Counted from the stretch's first letter, positions 27,345-36,297 are shown. The stretch is DNA of 64,000 nt from Streptomyces hygroscopicus subsp. hygroscopicus (GCF_030269125.1 NZ_BSSM01000014.1:62001-126000), one strand, 5' to 3'. A program made the numbers and translations. Notes: generated by a model not told the origin, from the sequence alone.

Positions 27345-28604
27345 TCAAGGCTCAGCCATCGGGGACCAAGGCTCAGCCCCTGCCACCGGCACCGCCCCGT
27401 CACCGACCCCCGCCTTCGGCACCGCACCGGCCTCCGCCCCGCGCACCACCGCCGCGAGCCGTTCCAGCGCCGCCAGGCTGTGCCCCTCGACGAACTCGTC
27501 CACACTCGGCAGCGCCGCCGCCATCCCCGCGGCCGTCGGCGCGTAACCCGGACGCGCCTTGCGGGGGTTGGCCCAGACGACCCGGTGCGCCAGCGCGTGC
27601 AGCCGGCGCATCTGGGTGCCCAGCAGCGCGGGATCGTCGCGTTCCCAGCCGTCGGACAGCAGCACCACGACCGCGCCGCGCGCCATGCCCCGCTGCCCCC
27701 ACCGGTTCAGGAACTCGCGCAGCAGCTCGCCCAGCCGGGTGCCGCCGCGCCAGTCGGGCACCGCCGCCGCGACCGCCGCCATCGCCAGGTCCGGGTCGCG
27801 ATGGGAGAGTTCACGCGTCACCCGGGTGAGCCGGGTGCCGATGGTGAAGACCTCCGCACGGCCACCCCGTACGGCCGCGTGGGCGAAACGCAGCAGCGCG
27901 TCCGCGTACGGCGCCATCGAGCCGCTCACGTCCACGAGCAGCACCACCCGGCGCGGCCGGTCCACGCGCGCGTGCCGGCGCAGCCGGGCCGGTTCGCCGC
28001 CGCGCCGCAGCAGCTCGCGGACGGTACGGCGCGGGTCCACGTCCCCGCGCCGCGCGGGCCGCCGCCGGGCCGACCGCCGCGCCTCGCCGCGCAGCGCGAA
28101 CGCCGCGAGCAACCGCTGGAGCTGGGCCCGCTCACCGGCGTCCAGCGTGGCGACGTCACGGTGCCGCAGCACCTCGGTGGAGCTGGCGAGCGCGGCGGTG
28201 GGCGGGCCCGACGGGTCGCGTGGGCCGGGGGCACGGCTGCCGTCCGGCACGTCCCTCGCGCGCAGCCGCGGCCGGGGCGGGGGAGGGGTGCGCACCGTCG
28301 GCCGCGCGGGGGACCCCTGGACGGTACCGAAGTAGGCGGCGAACACCCGCTCGTACCGCTCCAGATCGTCCGGCCCGCCGCACAGTGTCGCCCGCCCCGC
28401 CGCGTACACATCCGCCCGCACGCCGGGCCGCAGCACGGACACCGCGCGCAGGAAGGCGTACGCCCGCTCTGTGCTCGCGTCGACTCCCGCCGCGCGCAAC
28501 GCCCGTACGAAACCCAGCAGTACGGCGTCGGCCCCCGCCGGTCCCGGACCCGCGAACCCGGCCCCCCGTGCCTCCTCCCGCCCGTCGCCGGTCACAGCGC
28601 TCAC
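27345..28604 (-). CDS. coxE: CoxE-like VWA-domain maturation protein
   Basis: A 419-residue protein with a C-terminal von Willebrand A domain. The MIDAS motif DVSGSM is in VVLLVDVSGSMAPYADALL, with later LLSDGWERDDP. The Arg-rich N-terminal half is typical of CoxE. Together with the MoxR-type ATPase CoxD it is needed to insert the metal-sulfur centre of molybdenum hydroxylases in characterised relatives. The start overlaps the coxD stop by 4 nt. After about residue 395 the sequence turns into low-complexity Ala/Gly/Val/Pro. Confidence 0.88.
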   Translation of the reverse strand: MSAVTGDGREEARGAGFAGPGPAGADAVLLGFVRALRAAGVDASTERAYAFLRAVSVLRPGVRADVYAAGRATLCGGPDDLERYERVFAAYFGTVQGSPARPTVRTPPPPRPRLRARDVPDGSRAPGPRDPSGPPTAALASSTEVLRHRDVATLDAGERAQLQRLLAAFALRGEARRSARRRPARRGDVDPRRTVRELLRRGGEPARLRRHARVDRPRRVVLLVDVSGSMAPYADALLRFAHAAVRGGRAEVFTIGTRLTRVTRELSHRDPDLAMAAVAAAVPDWRGGTRLGELLREFLNRWGQRGMARGAVVVLLSDGWERDDPALLGTQMRRLHALAHRVVWANPRKARPGYAPTAAGMAAALPSVDEFVEGHSLAALERLAAVVRGAEAGAVPKAGVGDGAVPVAGAEPWSPMAEP

Positions 28605-29476
28605 ACTCCTCGCGCCGCCAGTACCGCGGCCAGATCGAGCCCTCTGGCCCGGTCCGTGTCCTCCCGGTACTTCAGGACCGAACCCAGTGTGGAGACCGCG
28701 AGTTCCGCGTCGACCTCGGTGGCACCCAGCGCGTCCAGTGCCTCGGCCCAGTCGATGGTCTCCGCGACGCCCGGGGGTTTCACCAGGTCCGCGCCGCGCA
28801 GCGCCTGGACGAGCGCGGTGACCTGCTCCGCGAGGCGCGCCGACACTCCCGGCAACCGGCGGCGCACGATGGCGAGTTCACGGGCGAAGCCGGGATGGTC
28901 GAACCAGTGGTACAAGCACCGCCGCTTCAGCGCGTCGTGCACCTCACGGGTCCGGTTGGAGGTGAGGACGACCACCGGCGGCACCTCCGCCCGCAGCGTG
29001 CCCAGCTCCGGGATCGTCACCGCGTACTCGGACAGCAGCTCCAGCAGGAACGCCTCGAACTCGTCGTCGGCCCGGTCGATCTCGTCCACCAGCAGCACCG
29101 ACGGCTGCGTCTGCAACGCCTGGAGCAGCGGTCGGGCGATGAGGAAGCGCCGGTCGTACAGCTCGCTCTCCAACCGGTCCGCGTCCTTGACGCCGGCCGC
29201 CTCCGCCGCCCGCAGGTGCAGCAGCTGACGCGGGAAGTCCCAGTCGTACAGGGCCTGCGAGGCGTCGATGCCCTCGTGGCACTGCAACCGGATCAGCGGC
29301 GCGTCCAGTGCCTCGGCGAGGGCGGAGGCGAGCGCGGTCTTGCCGACGCCCGCGTCGCCCTCGCAGAACAGCGGCCGGTGCAGCCTCAGCGCCAGGTAGC
29401 AGGTGACGGCCAGCCCTTCGTCGACGAGGTACCCCGTCTCCTCCAGGCGGGCCCGCACCTGCTCCGGGCCGTCCAT
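28601..29476 (-). CDS. coxD: CoxD-like MoxR AAA+ ATPase
   Basis: A 291-residue AAA+ ATPase of the MoxR group. Walker A is GDAGVGKTALA (about residue 41), Walker B LLVDEIDRADDEFEAFLLE, sensor VVVLTSNRTREV, arginine finger region ALKRRCLYHWFDHP. The WYDW-like stretch QALYDWDFPRQ is typical of CoxD. It acts as a chaperone with CoxE in maturing the CoxL active site. It begins 15 nt after coxM and overlaps coxE, so all are co-transcribed. Confidence 0.92.
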   Translation of the reverse strand: MDGPEQVRARLEETGYLVDEGLAVTCYLALRLHRPLFCEGDAGVGKTALASALAEALDAPLIRLQCHEGIDASQALYDWDFPRQLLHLRAAEAAGVKDADRLESELYDRRFLIARPLLQALQTQPSVLLVDEIDRADDEFEAFLLELLSEYAVTIPELGTLRAEVPPVVVLTSNRTREVHDALKRRCLYHWFDHPGFARELAIVRRRLPGVSARLAEQVTALVQALRGADLVKPPGVAETIDWAEALDALGATEVDAELAVSTLGSVLKYREDTDRARGLDLAAVLAARGV

Positions 29477-29491
29477 CCGGGTGATCGGCGC

Positions 29492-30346
29492 TCACCCCAT
29501 CCCGGCCGCGGTCAGCACCGCCCGCTTGGTCAGCACCTGTGCCAGATGCGTCCGGTAGTCGGGCGAGGCCGACGCGTCCTGCCCCGGCTGCGCGCCCTCG
29601 GCCGCCGACCGCGCCGCCCGCGTCACCGCCTCCGGCCCGTCGGCACCGGCCAGCGCCGACTCCGCCGCGGCCGCCCGCAGCGGGGTCGCGCCCATGTTGG
29701 TCAGGCCGACCCGCGCCTCGGCGATGTGCCCGTTCTCCCGCCGCACCATCGCCGCGACGCCGACGATCGCCCAGGACTGCGCCACCCGGTGGAACTTCTC
29801 GTAGTGGAAGCCCCAGCCGTCCGCCTTGGGCACCCGCACCTCCACCAGCACCTCGTCCGGGGCGAGGGCGGACTGGAGGTAGTCGACGAAGAACTCCCGG
29901 GCGGGAACCGTGCGTTCGCCGTTCGGGCCGACCGCCACCAGTTCGCCGTCCAGCGCCAGGACGACCGCGGGCAGATCGCCGGCCGGGTCGGCGTGCGCCA
30001 GCGAGCCGCCGAGCGTGCCCCGGTGGCGGACCGCGGGGTCGGCGACGGTGGCCGTGGCGGCCGCCAGCAGCCCGGCGTGGCGGCGCACCAGCGGATCGCG
30101 GACCACGTCGTGGTGTGTGGTGAGCGCGCCGATGACCAGCGTGTCGCCGTCCTCGCGCACCCCGCGCAGGCCGGGGATCCGGCCCACGTCCACGACGAGT
30201 TCGGGGAAGGCGAGGCGCAGCCGCAGGAGCGGCAGCAGGCTCTGGCCGCCGGCCAGCACCTTCGCCTCGTCGCCCGCCTCGCCGAGCAGCCGTACGGCCT
30301 CCTCGACGGTCTGCGGACGGGCGTACTCGAATGCCGGGGGAATCAT
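29492..30346 (-). CDS. coxM: Molybdenum hydroxylase medium subunit (FAD)
   Basis: A 284-residue FAD-binding subunit. The two FAD motifs are AGGQSLLPLLRLRL (about residue 32) and TVADPAVRHRGTLGGSLAHADPAGD (about 100-125), and the CO-dehydrogenase flavoprotein C-terminal domain follows after about 175. It passes electrons from the [2Fe-2S] subunit to the acceptor. GGGAGG lies 7 nt before ATG 30346, which overlaps the coxL stop by 4 nt. Confidence 0.93.
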   Translation of the reverse strand: MIPPAFEYARPQTVEEAVRLLGEAGDEAKVLAGGQSLLPLLRLRLAFPELVVDVGRIPGLRGVREDGDTLVIGALTTHHDVVRDPLVRRHAGLLAAATATVADPAVRHRGTLGGSLAHADPAGDLPAVVLALDGELVAVGPNGERTVPAREFFVDYLQSALAPDEVLVEVRVPKADGWGFHYEKFHRVAQSWAIVGVAAMVRRENGHIAEARVGLTNMGATPLRAAAAESALAGADGPEAVTRAARSAAEGAQPGQDASASPDYRTHLAQVLTKRAVLTAAGMG

Positions 30347-32724
30347 GCCGTCGCCTCCCTCACCGCGCGCCACACCCGTTCGGGGGTGCAGGGCATCCGT
30401 ACGTCGTCCACGCCGAACGGCCGCAGCGCGTCCACGACGGCGTTGACCACGGCGGGCGTCGAGGCGATCGTCCCGGCCTCCCCGACCCCCTTGACCCCGA
30501 GCGCGTTGGACGACGCGGGGGTCTCCGTCCGGTCGGTCACGAACTCCGGCAGGTCGGCGGCCGAGGGCACGAGATAGTCGGCCATGGTGCCGGAGACGAG
30601 GTTGCCCTCGTCGTCGTAGACGGCCTCCTCGTACAGCGCCTGCGCGATGCCCTGCGCGAGCCCGCCGTGCACCTGCCCCTCGACGATCATCGGGTTGACC
30701 ACGTGGCCGACGTCGTCGACGCAGACGTACGACCTGATCTTCGTGTACCCGGTCTCCGTGTCGACCTCGACCGCGCACAGGTGGGTGCCGTGCGGGAAGG
30801 AGAAGTTCTCCGGGTCGACCACGTGTTCCGCGTTGATGGACGGTTCCACGCCGTCAGGCAGGTCGTGGTTGGTGAACGCCTCGAAGGCGATCTCCTGGAT
30901 GGACTTGCGCGCCTCCGGGGAGCCCTTCACGGAGAACACGCCGTCCCGGAACTCCAGGTCCTGCTCGCTCGCCTCCAGCAGGTGCGCGGCGACCCTGCGG
31001 GCCTTGTGGACCACCGTGGTCGCCGCCCGGTGCACGGCCTCGCCGCCGACGGCCAGCGACCGCGAACCGTAGGTGTCCATGCCCTGCGGCGAGGACTTGG
31101 TGTCGCCGTGCAGCACCTCGACGTCCTCGAACGGCACGCCGAGCACGTCCGCCGCGATCTGGCTCCAGCAGGTCTCGTGGCCCTGCCCGTGCGGGCTGGT
31201 GCCGGTGACCACCTCGACCTTGCCGGTGGGCAGCATCCGGATGCTCGCCGCCTCCCAGCCGCCCGCGCCATACCTGAGGTCGCGCAGCACGCGGCTCGGT
31301 GCCAGACCGCACATCTCGGTGAACGTGGACACGCCGATGCCGAGGCGTACCGGGTCGCCGCGCTCGTTGCGCCGACGCTGCTCGGCGCGGAGTTCGTCGT
31401 AGCCGAACAGGCTCAGGGCCTTCGCGGTCGCCGCCTCGTAGTCGCCGCTGTCATAGGTCAGTCCGGCGATCGTGGTGTACGGGAACTCCTCGCGCCGGAT
31501 CCAGTTGCGGCGCCGCAGCTCCACCGGGTCCAGGCCCAGTTCGACGGCCAGCTCGTCCATGATCCGCTCGATGGCGAACGTGGCCTCCGGGCGGCCGGCG
31601 CCCCGGTAGGCGTCGGTCGGGGTGCGCGTCGTGAAGACGCCGGTGCAGTTGAACTCGTAGGAGTCCATCTTGTAGATCGCCGGGTACATGAACGCGCCCA
31701 GGATCGGGATGCCCGGCGTGACCAGCATCAGATAGGCGCCCATGTCCGCGATCAGGTCCACCTTCAGGCCGAGCAGCCGGCCCTCGCGGGTGGCCGCGAC
31801 CTCGATGTCCTGGATCATGCCGCGCCCGTGGTGCGTGGCGAGATAGCCCTCGGAGCGGGACTCGGTCCACTTCACCGGCCGTCCCAGCCTGCGGGCGACC
31901 GCGAGGGCCAGGGCCTCCTCGCCGTACACCTGGAGCTTGGAGCCGAAGCCACCGCCCACGTCCGGGGCGATCACCCGCAGCTTGTGCTCCGGGATCCCGG
32001 TGACCGTGGCCAGCATGATCCGCAGGATGTGCGGGATCTGGGTGGCCGAGTACACGGTGTACTCGCCGGAGGCGGCGAGCGGGGTGACGACGACCGCGCG
32101 CGGCTCCATCGCGTTGGGGATGAGCCGCTGCTGGTGGTAGCGCCGCTTGACCGTCACCTCGGCGCGCTCGCGCACGGCGTCGAACGGCTCGCCGGTGGTC
32201 AGCGGCCAGGTGTAGCAGCGGTTGGTGCCCTTGTCGGAGTGGACCAGCGGGGCGCCCTCGGCCAGCGCCGCCTCCAGGTCGAGCACCGGCGGCAGCGGGT
32301 CGTAGTCGACCTCGATCGCCTCCAGCGCGTCGGCCGCCGCGTACCGGTCGCGGGCCACGACGACCGCCACCGGGTCGCCCGCGTAACGGACCTCCTCCAC
32401 CGCGATCGGCGGATGGTCGGGCAGCACGATGTCCTCCGTCACCGGCCACGCGCAGGGCAGCGAGCCGAGCCCCTCGGCGAGATCCGCGCCGCTGAACGCG
32501 GCGAGCACCCCGGGGCGTTCGAGCGCGGGTGCGACATCGACACGGGTGAGGCGGGCGTGCGCCATCGGACTGCGCAGGATGGCCAGGTGCAGCAGCCCGG
32601 CGACCTGGATGTTGTCGGTCCAGTTGGTCTGGCCGGTGAGCAGCCGGGCGTCCTCCTTGCGCAGCCGGGAGCGGCCGACCTCCCGCCCGGCCTCGGCCTC
32701 GCCCGCTACGGCCTGATCGGTCAT
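30343..32724 (-). CDS. coxL: Form II CoxL-like molybdenum hydroxylase large subunit
   Basis: A 793-residue xanthine-oxidase-family large subunit binding the Mo-cytosine-dinucleotide cofactor. The active-site loop reads AYRGAGRPE, the form II signature. Form I CO dehydrogenases have AYRCSFR with the Cys that holds copper, so efficient CO oxidation is doubtful and another hydroxylation substrate is likely. Other family motifs: DVGGGFGSK, GTSPHGQGHETCWSQIAAD, GVKGVGEAGT with the catalytic Glu. GAGGAGG precedes ATG 32724, which overlaps coxS by 4 nt. Length and motifs are complete. The name coxL is by homology and order only. Confidence 0.93.
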   Translation of the reverse strand: MTDQAVAGEAEAGREVGRSRLRKEDARLLTGQTNWTDNIQVAGLLHLAILRSPMAHARLTRVDVAPALERPGVLAAFSGADLAEGLGSLPCAWPVTEDIVLPDHPPIAVEEVRYAGDPVAVVVARDRYAAADALEAIEVDYDPLPPVLDLEAALAEGAPLVHSDKGTNRCYTWPLTTGEPFDAVRERAEVTVKRRYHQQRLIPNAMEPRAVVVTPLAASGEYTVYSATQIPHILRIMLATVTGIPEHKLRVIAPDVGGGFGSKLQVYGEEALALAVARRLGRPVKWTESRSEGYLATHHGRGMIQDIEVAATREGRLLGLKVDLIADMGAYLMLVTPGIPILGAFMYPAIYKMDSYEFNCTGVFTTRTPTDAYRGAGRPEATFAIERIMDELAVELGLDPVELRRRNWIRREEFPYTTIAGLTYDSGDYEAATAKALSLFGYDELRAEQRRRNERGDPVRLGIGVSTFTEMCGLAPSRVLRDLRYGAGGWEAASIRMLPTGKVEVVTGTSPHGQGHETCWSQIAADVLGVPFEDVEVLHGDTKSSPQGMDTYGSRSLAVGGEAVHRAATTVVHKARRVAAHLLEASEQDLEFRDGVFSVKGSPEARKSIQEIAFEAFTNHDLPDGVEPSINAEHVVDPENFSFPHGTHLCAVEVDTETGYTKIRSYVCVDDVGHVVNPMIVEGQVHGGLAQGIAQALYEEAVYDDEGNLVSGTMADYLVPSAADLPEFVTDRTETPASSNALGVKGVGEAGTIASTPAVVNAVVDALRPFGVDDVRMPCTPERVWRAVREATA

Positions 32725-33251
32725 GCCGTGACCTCCTCGCTGACCTGCCGTCCGGGGGTGTCCTGTGCACGGGACGCGGGTCCCGAGCCGTCCTGCTGTC
32801 CGGACGCGGCGAGCACCGCGCGGACGATGTTCTGGTAGCCGGTGCAGCGGCAGAGGTTGCCCTCCAGGGCCCCGCGCACCTCCTCGGAGGTGGGGTGCGG
32901 GTTCTCCCGGAGCATGTCGCGCGCCGCCATGATCATGCCCGGGGTGCAGTAGCCGCACTGGAGTCCGTGGCACTCGTGGAAAGCGCGCTGAAGCGCCGTC
33001 CACTCTCCGTCCTTCGCCAGGCCCTGCACCGTGGTCACCGCGCACCCGTCCGCCTGGACGGCCAGCACCGAGCAGCTCTTGGCGGTCGCGCCGTCCAGCT
33101 CGACCGTGCACGCCCCGCAGCTGGAGGTGTCGCAGCCGATCGGGGTACCGGTCAGACCGAGGCGGTCGCGCAGATAGTGGGCGAGCAGGAGCCGGGGCTC
33201 CACGTCGTCCTCGTAGGTCGTGCCGTCGACATTCACCTTGATGTGGGTCAT
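32721..33251 (-). CDS. coxS: Molybdenum hydroxylase small subunit, two [2Fe-2S] clusters
   Basis: A 176-residue iron-sulfur subunit. The plant-type cluster is bound by GCDTSSCGACTVELDG and the later Cys in TAKSCSV; the second cluster by QCGYCTPGM and NLCRCTGY. After residue 150 there is a non-conserved Ser/Gly/Glu-rich tail of about 25 residues, slightly longer than usual. GGAGGG is next to ATG 33251. It is the first gene of a six-gene operon, coxS-L-M-D-E-G. Confidence 0.94.
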   Translation of the reverse strand: MTHIKVNVDGTTYEDDVEPRLLLAHYLRDRLGLTGTPIGCDTSSCGACTVELDGATAKSCSVLAVQADGCAVTTVQGLAKDGEWTALQRAFHECHGLQCGYCTPGMIMAARDMLRENPHPTSEEVRGALEGNLCRCTGYQNIVRAVLAASGQQDGSGPASRAQDTPGRQVSEEVTA

Positions 33252-33671
33252 GCGCCCTCCAGACCGTGCGGGCAGGAGTCGTTATCAGCCGGTCCGGCGT
33301 GATGTAGGTCACTCTATGACCGGGGTGTGGACCCGGCGAGCGCTGCGGCACGGATCGGTTGAGGGTTAATCCATTGCCGATGCGGGAGCGCTCTGTGGCG
33401 CTGTCCGTATGACGAGCGTTACCCAGCGTCACAGGGGGAGTCCTCGGCCGCACGACCAGGCGGCCCAGGCACCGGGGCCGGCCCCGGTGCCCGGCTCCGG
33501 GACGTTCGACGCGCGTGATCGGGCCGGAACTGGTCTGCTGGGGAGGGCGGGCCGTCGTCGCCGCCCGGTCAGGCCGTCCCGGCAGGCGCCGGGGGAGCGG
33601 CGGCCGTCGCGCCCGTTCACCCGCGGCCCGGCCGCCTCCCGTCGCTCGCGAACCCTTCTCCGGAGAGATCC
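33252..33671. other. Divergent promoter region between coxS and an alcohol dehydrogenase
   Basis: 420 bases. It contains the CRP-like palindrome listed separately, and a plus-strand open frame from 33409 whose Arg/Pro/Gly-rich translation is not convincing. No gene called. Confidence 0.4.
33299..33312. promoter_or_regulatory. CRP/FNR-like palindrome upstream of coxS
   Basis: GTGA-TGTAGG-TCAC matches the GTGA-N6-TCAC core recognised by CRP-family regulators. It is centred about 55 nt before the coxS start. On the minus strand a GATAAC hexamer (33286-33281) lies between it and the gene and may be part of the -10. The assignment is by pattern only. Confidence 0.4.
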
Positions 33672-34697
33672 ATGAGTAGCTATCGAGTCGCCCAAGTGAC
33701 CGCGGCGAACGGCACGTTCGAGCTGGTCGAGCGCGAGGTGCCGAGGCCCGGCCCCGGTCATGTGCGGATCGCGGTCGAGGCGTGCGGCGTCTGCCACAGC
33801 GACGCGCTGTTCGTCAGCGCGGCGGTGCCGGGCGTGACGTTCCCCGAGGTGCCCGGACACGAGATCGCCGGGCGGATCGAGGAACTGGGCGAGGGAGTGG
33901 GCGACCGCGGGTGGCAGGCCGGCGACCGGGTGGCCGTGGGCTGGTTCGGCGGCAGCTGCGGCCACTGCCGGGCCTGCCGCGAGGGCGACTTCATCGTGTG
34001 CGAGAACCTCAAGGTGCCGGGCTGGGCCTACGACGGCGGCTTCGGCGAGCAGGTGATCGCGCCCGTGGACGCCCTGGCCCGGATCCCCGGCGCGCTGGCC
34101 GCGAGCGACGCCGGGCCGCTGGCCTGCGCCGGCGTGACCACGTTCAACGGGCTGCGGCGCAGCGCGGGGCGCCCGGGTGACCTGGTCGCGGTGCTCGGCC
34201 TCGGCGGCCTCGGGCACCTGGGGGTGCAGTACGCGGCGGCGATGGGCTTCGAGACGGTCGCGATCGCCCGCGGCCCCCAGAAGGCCGACTTCGCCAAGCG
34301 ACTCGGCGCCCACCACTACGTCGACAGCACCGCCGCCACCCCGGTCGCCGAGGCGCTCCAGGCCCTCGGCGGCGCCAAGGTCGTCCTCGCCACGGCCGGC
34401 AACTCCGAGGCCATCTCCGCCACGGTCGACGGCCTCACCCACCGCGGCGAACTGGTCGTCATCGGCGCGGACGTCGCCCCCCTCGACATCAACCCGAACC
34501 AACTCCTCATGGCGGGGCGCGTGGTCCGGGGCCATCCCTCCGGGACCTCGCGGGACATCGAGGACACGATGGCCTTCAGCGTCCTGCACGGCATCCGGCC
34601 CATGACGGAGAAGGTGCCGCTCGGGGAGGCGGACGAGGCGTACCGGAAGATGATGTCGGGGGGTGCGAGGTTCCGGATGGTGCTGACCACCGGGTGA
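33672..34697 (+). CDS. Zinc-dependent alcohol dehydrogenase
   Basis: A 341-residue medium-chain dehydrogenase. Catalytic zinc ligands are in EACGVCHSD and PGHEIAGRI. The structural-zinc cysteines appear in GSCGHCRACREGDFIVCEN. The NAD(P) site is VLGLGGLGHLGVQYA (about residue 173). The WAYDGGFGEQV and ACAGVTTFNGL features resemble the AdhA/cinnamyl-alcohol-type group. GGAGAG lies 5 nt before ATG 33672. It stands alone, divergent from the cox operon. Substrate unknown. Confidence 0.9.
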   Translation: MSSYRVAQVTAANGTFELVEREVPRPGPGHVRIAVEACGVCHSDALFVSAAVPGVTFPEVPGHEIAGRIEELGEGVGDRGWQAGDRVAVGWFGGSCGHCRACREGDFIVCENLKVPGWAYDGGFGEQVIAPVDALARIPGALAASDAGPLACAGVTTFNGLRRSAGRPGDLVAVLGLGGLGHLGVQYAAAMGFETVAIARGPQKADFAKRLGAHHYVDSTAATPVAEALQALGGAKVVLATAGNSEAISATVDGLTHRGELVVIGADVAPLDINPNQLLMAGRVVRGHPSGTSRDIEDTMAFSVLHGIRPMTEKVPLGEADEAYRKMMSGGARFRMVLTTG

Positions 34698-34787
34698 ACG
34701 GGTGACGGTGAGGGGGCCCGGCGGCCAGGGGGCCCGGCGGCCCGGACCGTGAACCGTGCCGGGTGGCCCGTTCCGGGTGGCGGCCGA

Positions 34788-34945
34788 CCGGTGCTCGGTG
34801 CCGGCGCGTGTGGTCCGGGTTCCTGCTTCCTCGGGCGGTCTCGGGCTCCCCGGCGGTGGTCCCGGCCGTCGTCTTCGTCCGGTGCTCGGTGCCGGCGTGT
34901 GTGGTCCGGGTTCCTGCTTCCTCAGGCCGCCTCGGGCTCCCCGGC
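34788..34945. repeat. Partial duplication of the folD 3' end
   Basis: A segment of about 67 bases at 34788-34854 is repeated at 34879-34945 (offset 91) with about six mismatches, e.g. GGTGCTCGGTGCCGGCG in both. The second copy includes the last codons and stop of folD (GEPEA end); the first lies outside the gene and encodes a similar GEPE stretch. It looks like an old tandem duplication across the folD terminus. Confidence 0.75.
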
Positions 34946-35782
34946 CGCGGCCTCCGCCGCCGTCACCGTCTGCTCCAGCAGCGTGGCGATCGTCATCGGG
35001 CCGACGCCGCCCGGCACCGGGGTGATCAGCGAGGCACGCTCGACGGCCGAGTCGAAGTCGACGTCGCCGACGTTCCCGGCGTTGTAGCCGGCGTCGATCA
35101 CGACCGCGCCGGGCTTGATGTCCTGCCCCCGGATCAGCCGCGGCCGGCCGACCGCCGCGACGACGATGTCGGCCTCGCGGACCGCCGCCGACAGATCCCG
35201 GGTGCGCGAGTGGCAGTACGTCACCGTCGCGTCCCTGGCCAGGAGGAGCATGCCCACGGGCTTGCCGAGGATCGCGCTGCGGCCCACCACCACGGCCCGC
35301 TTACCGGCCGGGTCGACCCCGTACTCGTCCAGCAGCCGCAGGATGCCGCCCGGCGTGCAGGAGACGAAGCCCGGCAGGCCGAAGCTCATGGTGGCGAAGG
35401 AGGCGAACGTGACCCCGTCGACGTCCTTCTCCGGCGCGATCGCCTCGAACGCGGCCCGCTCGTCGACGTGGTCGCCCACCGGATGCTGGAGCAGGATCCC
35501 GTGCACCGTCGGATCGGCCGACAACTCCCGCAGGGTACCCACGAGTTCGGCGGTGGTCGTGCTGGCGGGCAGGGCCACGTGCCGGGAGGTGATGCCCGCC
35601 TTGCGACAGCGGTTCTGCTTCATCCGGACGTAGGTCACGGACGCCGGGTCCTCGCCGACCAGCACGGTCGCGAGGCAGGGCGCGACGCCGGTCCGCGCGG
35701 TGAGTTCCGCGGCCCTGCGCGCGGTGTCCTCGACGATGCGGCGGGCGAGGGCGGTTCCGTCCATGAGACGGGCCTGGGTCAT
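34922..35782 (-). CDS. folD: Methylenetetrahydrofolate dehydrogenase/cyclohydrolase
   Basis: A 286-residue bifunctional enzyme interconverting 5,10-methylene-, methenyl- and 10-formyl-tetrahydrofolate in the cytoplasm. Visible motifs: VTYVRMKQNRCRKAGI (catalytic Tyr and Lys), GILLQHPVGDH, PEKDVDGV, VVVGRSAILGKPVGMLL (NADP site, about residue 165) and PVPGGVGPMT near the end. AGGAG lies 8 nt before ATG 35782. A ZTP riboswitch sits in the leader, linking expression to purine/10-formyl-THF shortage. Genes of one-carbon metabolism are otherwise not adjacent. Confidence 0.96.
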   Translation of the reverse strand: MTQARLMDGTALARRIVEDTARRAAELTARTGVAPCLATVLVGEDPASVTYVRMKQNRCRKAGITSRHVALPASTTTAELVGTLRELSADPTVHGILLQHPVGDHVDERAAFEAIAPEKDVDGVTFASFATMSFGLPGFVSCTPGGILRLLDEYGVDPAGKRAVVVGRSAILGKPVGMLLLARDATVTYCHSRTRDLSAAVREADIVVAAVGRPRLIRGQDIKPGAVVIDAGYNAGNVGDVDFDSAVERASLITPVPGGVGPMTIATLLEQTVTAAEAAAGEPEAA

Positions 35783-35811
35783 GCGGCACACTCCTGAGCT
35801 GGATCGATTCT

Positions 35812-35886
35812 CTCGCCCAGGCGCGCGGCAACCACCACGGACCGCTCCCCGGTGGTTCTCCACCTCAGCGCCAGTCACGGCCCGCG
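35812..35886 (-). promoter_or_regulatory. ZTP (pfl) riboswitch upstream of folD
   Basis: On the minus strand the leader reads GGGCCGTGACTGGCG, then the hairpin GGTGG-AGAA-CCACC, then GGGGAGCGGTCC, a variable stem, and CGCGCGCCTGGGCGAG, 29 nt before the folD start. GGGCCG pairs with CGGTCC (P1), and GGCG near the 5' side can pair with CGCC of the 3' CGCCTGGGC (pseudoknot). These are the invariant parts of the ZTP aptamer, which normally switches folD on when ZTP builds up. Boundaries are approximate. Confidence 0.95.
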
Positions 35887-36253
35887 TACAGCGTAACCGA
35901 GGCGCGCACGGCGCCGAGGCCCGGCCGTCACCACACCCACGTCCGCTCCGCTACGACGTCCGGGCCCGCGCCCCGCCGCGCCGAGCCCCCGCCTTCCGGC
36001 GCCGATCCCGCGACCAAGGGCGAAGACCGGCCTCGGCTCACGTCCCGGCGCGTCCCGCCGCGTCGGGAGGGCCGCTTCACCGCGCCCCGCCGCGCCGCCG
36101 ACGGGGGACCCGCGGCAGCGCGGTACGCGGCCGCACCCGCGCCGACTTCAGCACCGACCGCACCACCGCCGTCGTCACCGGCACACTCGCCGCCGACACC
36201 GGCCCCCGGCGCCGAGGCCGCGCCCGTCCCACCATCGCTCGGGCCGAGAAAGT
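35887..36253. other. Gap between folD leader and NTF2-like gene, no gene seen
   Basis: 367 bases, presumably including the folD promoter. Frames are Arg/Pro/Ala-rich without recognisable features. Confidence 0.4.
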
Positions 36254-36278
36254 CCAGGTCAGCCGCGAGCTGACCTGG
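36254..36278 (-). terminator. Hairpin terminator after the NTF2-like gene
   Basis: Perfect 10-bp inverted repeat CCAGGTCAGC-cgcga-GCTGACCTGG, 20 nt past the stop of the leftward gene. Confidence 0.75.
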
Positions 36279-36297
36279 ATCCTGGCGAATCTCCTGC

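Noticed and set aside
30343..33251. Calling the operon a CO dehydrogenase
   Set aside because: The large subunit has the form II AYRGAGR loop, lacking the Cys of form I enzymes.
33409..33675. 88-residue plus-strand frame before the alcohol dehydrogenase
   Set aside because: Arg/Pro/Gly-rich, no ribosome-binding site, no recognisable features, and overlaps the real start.
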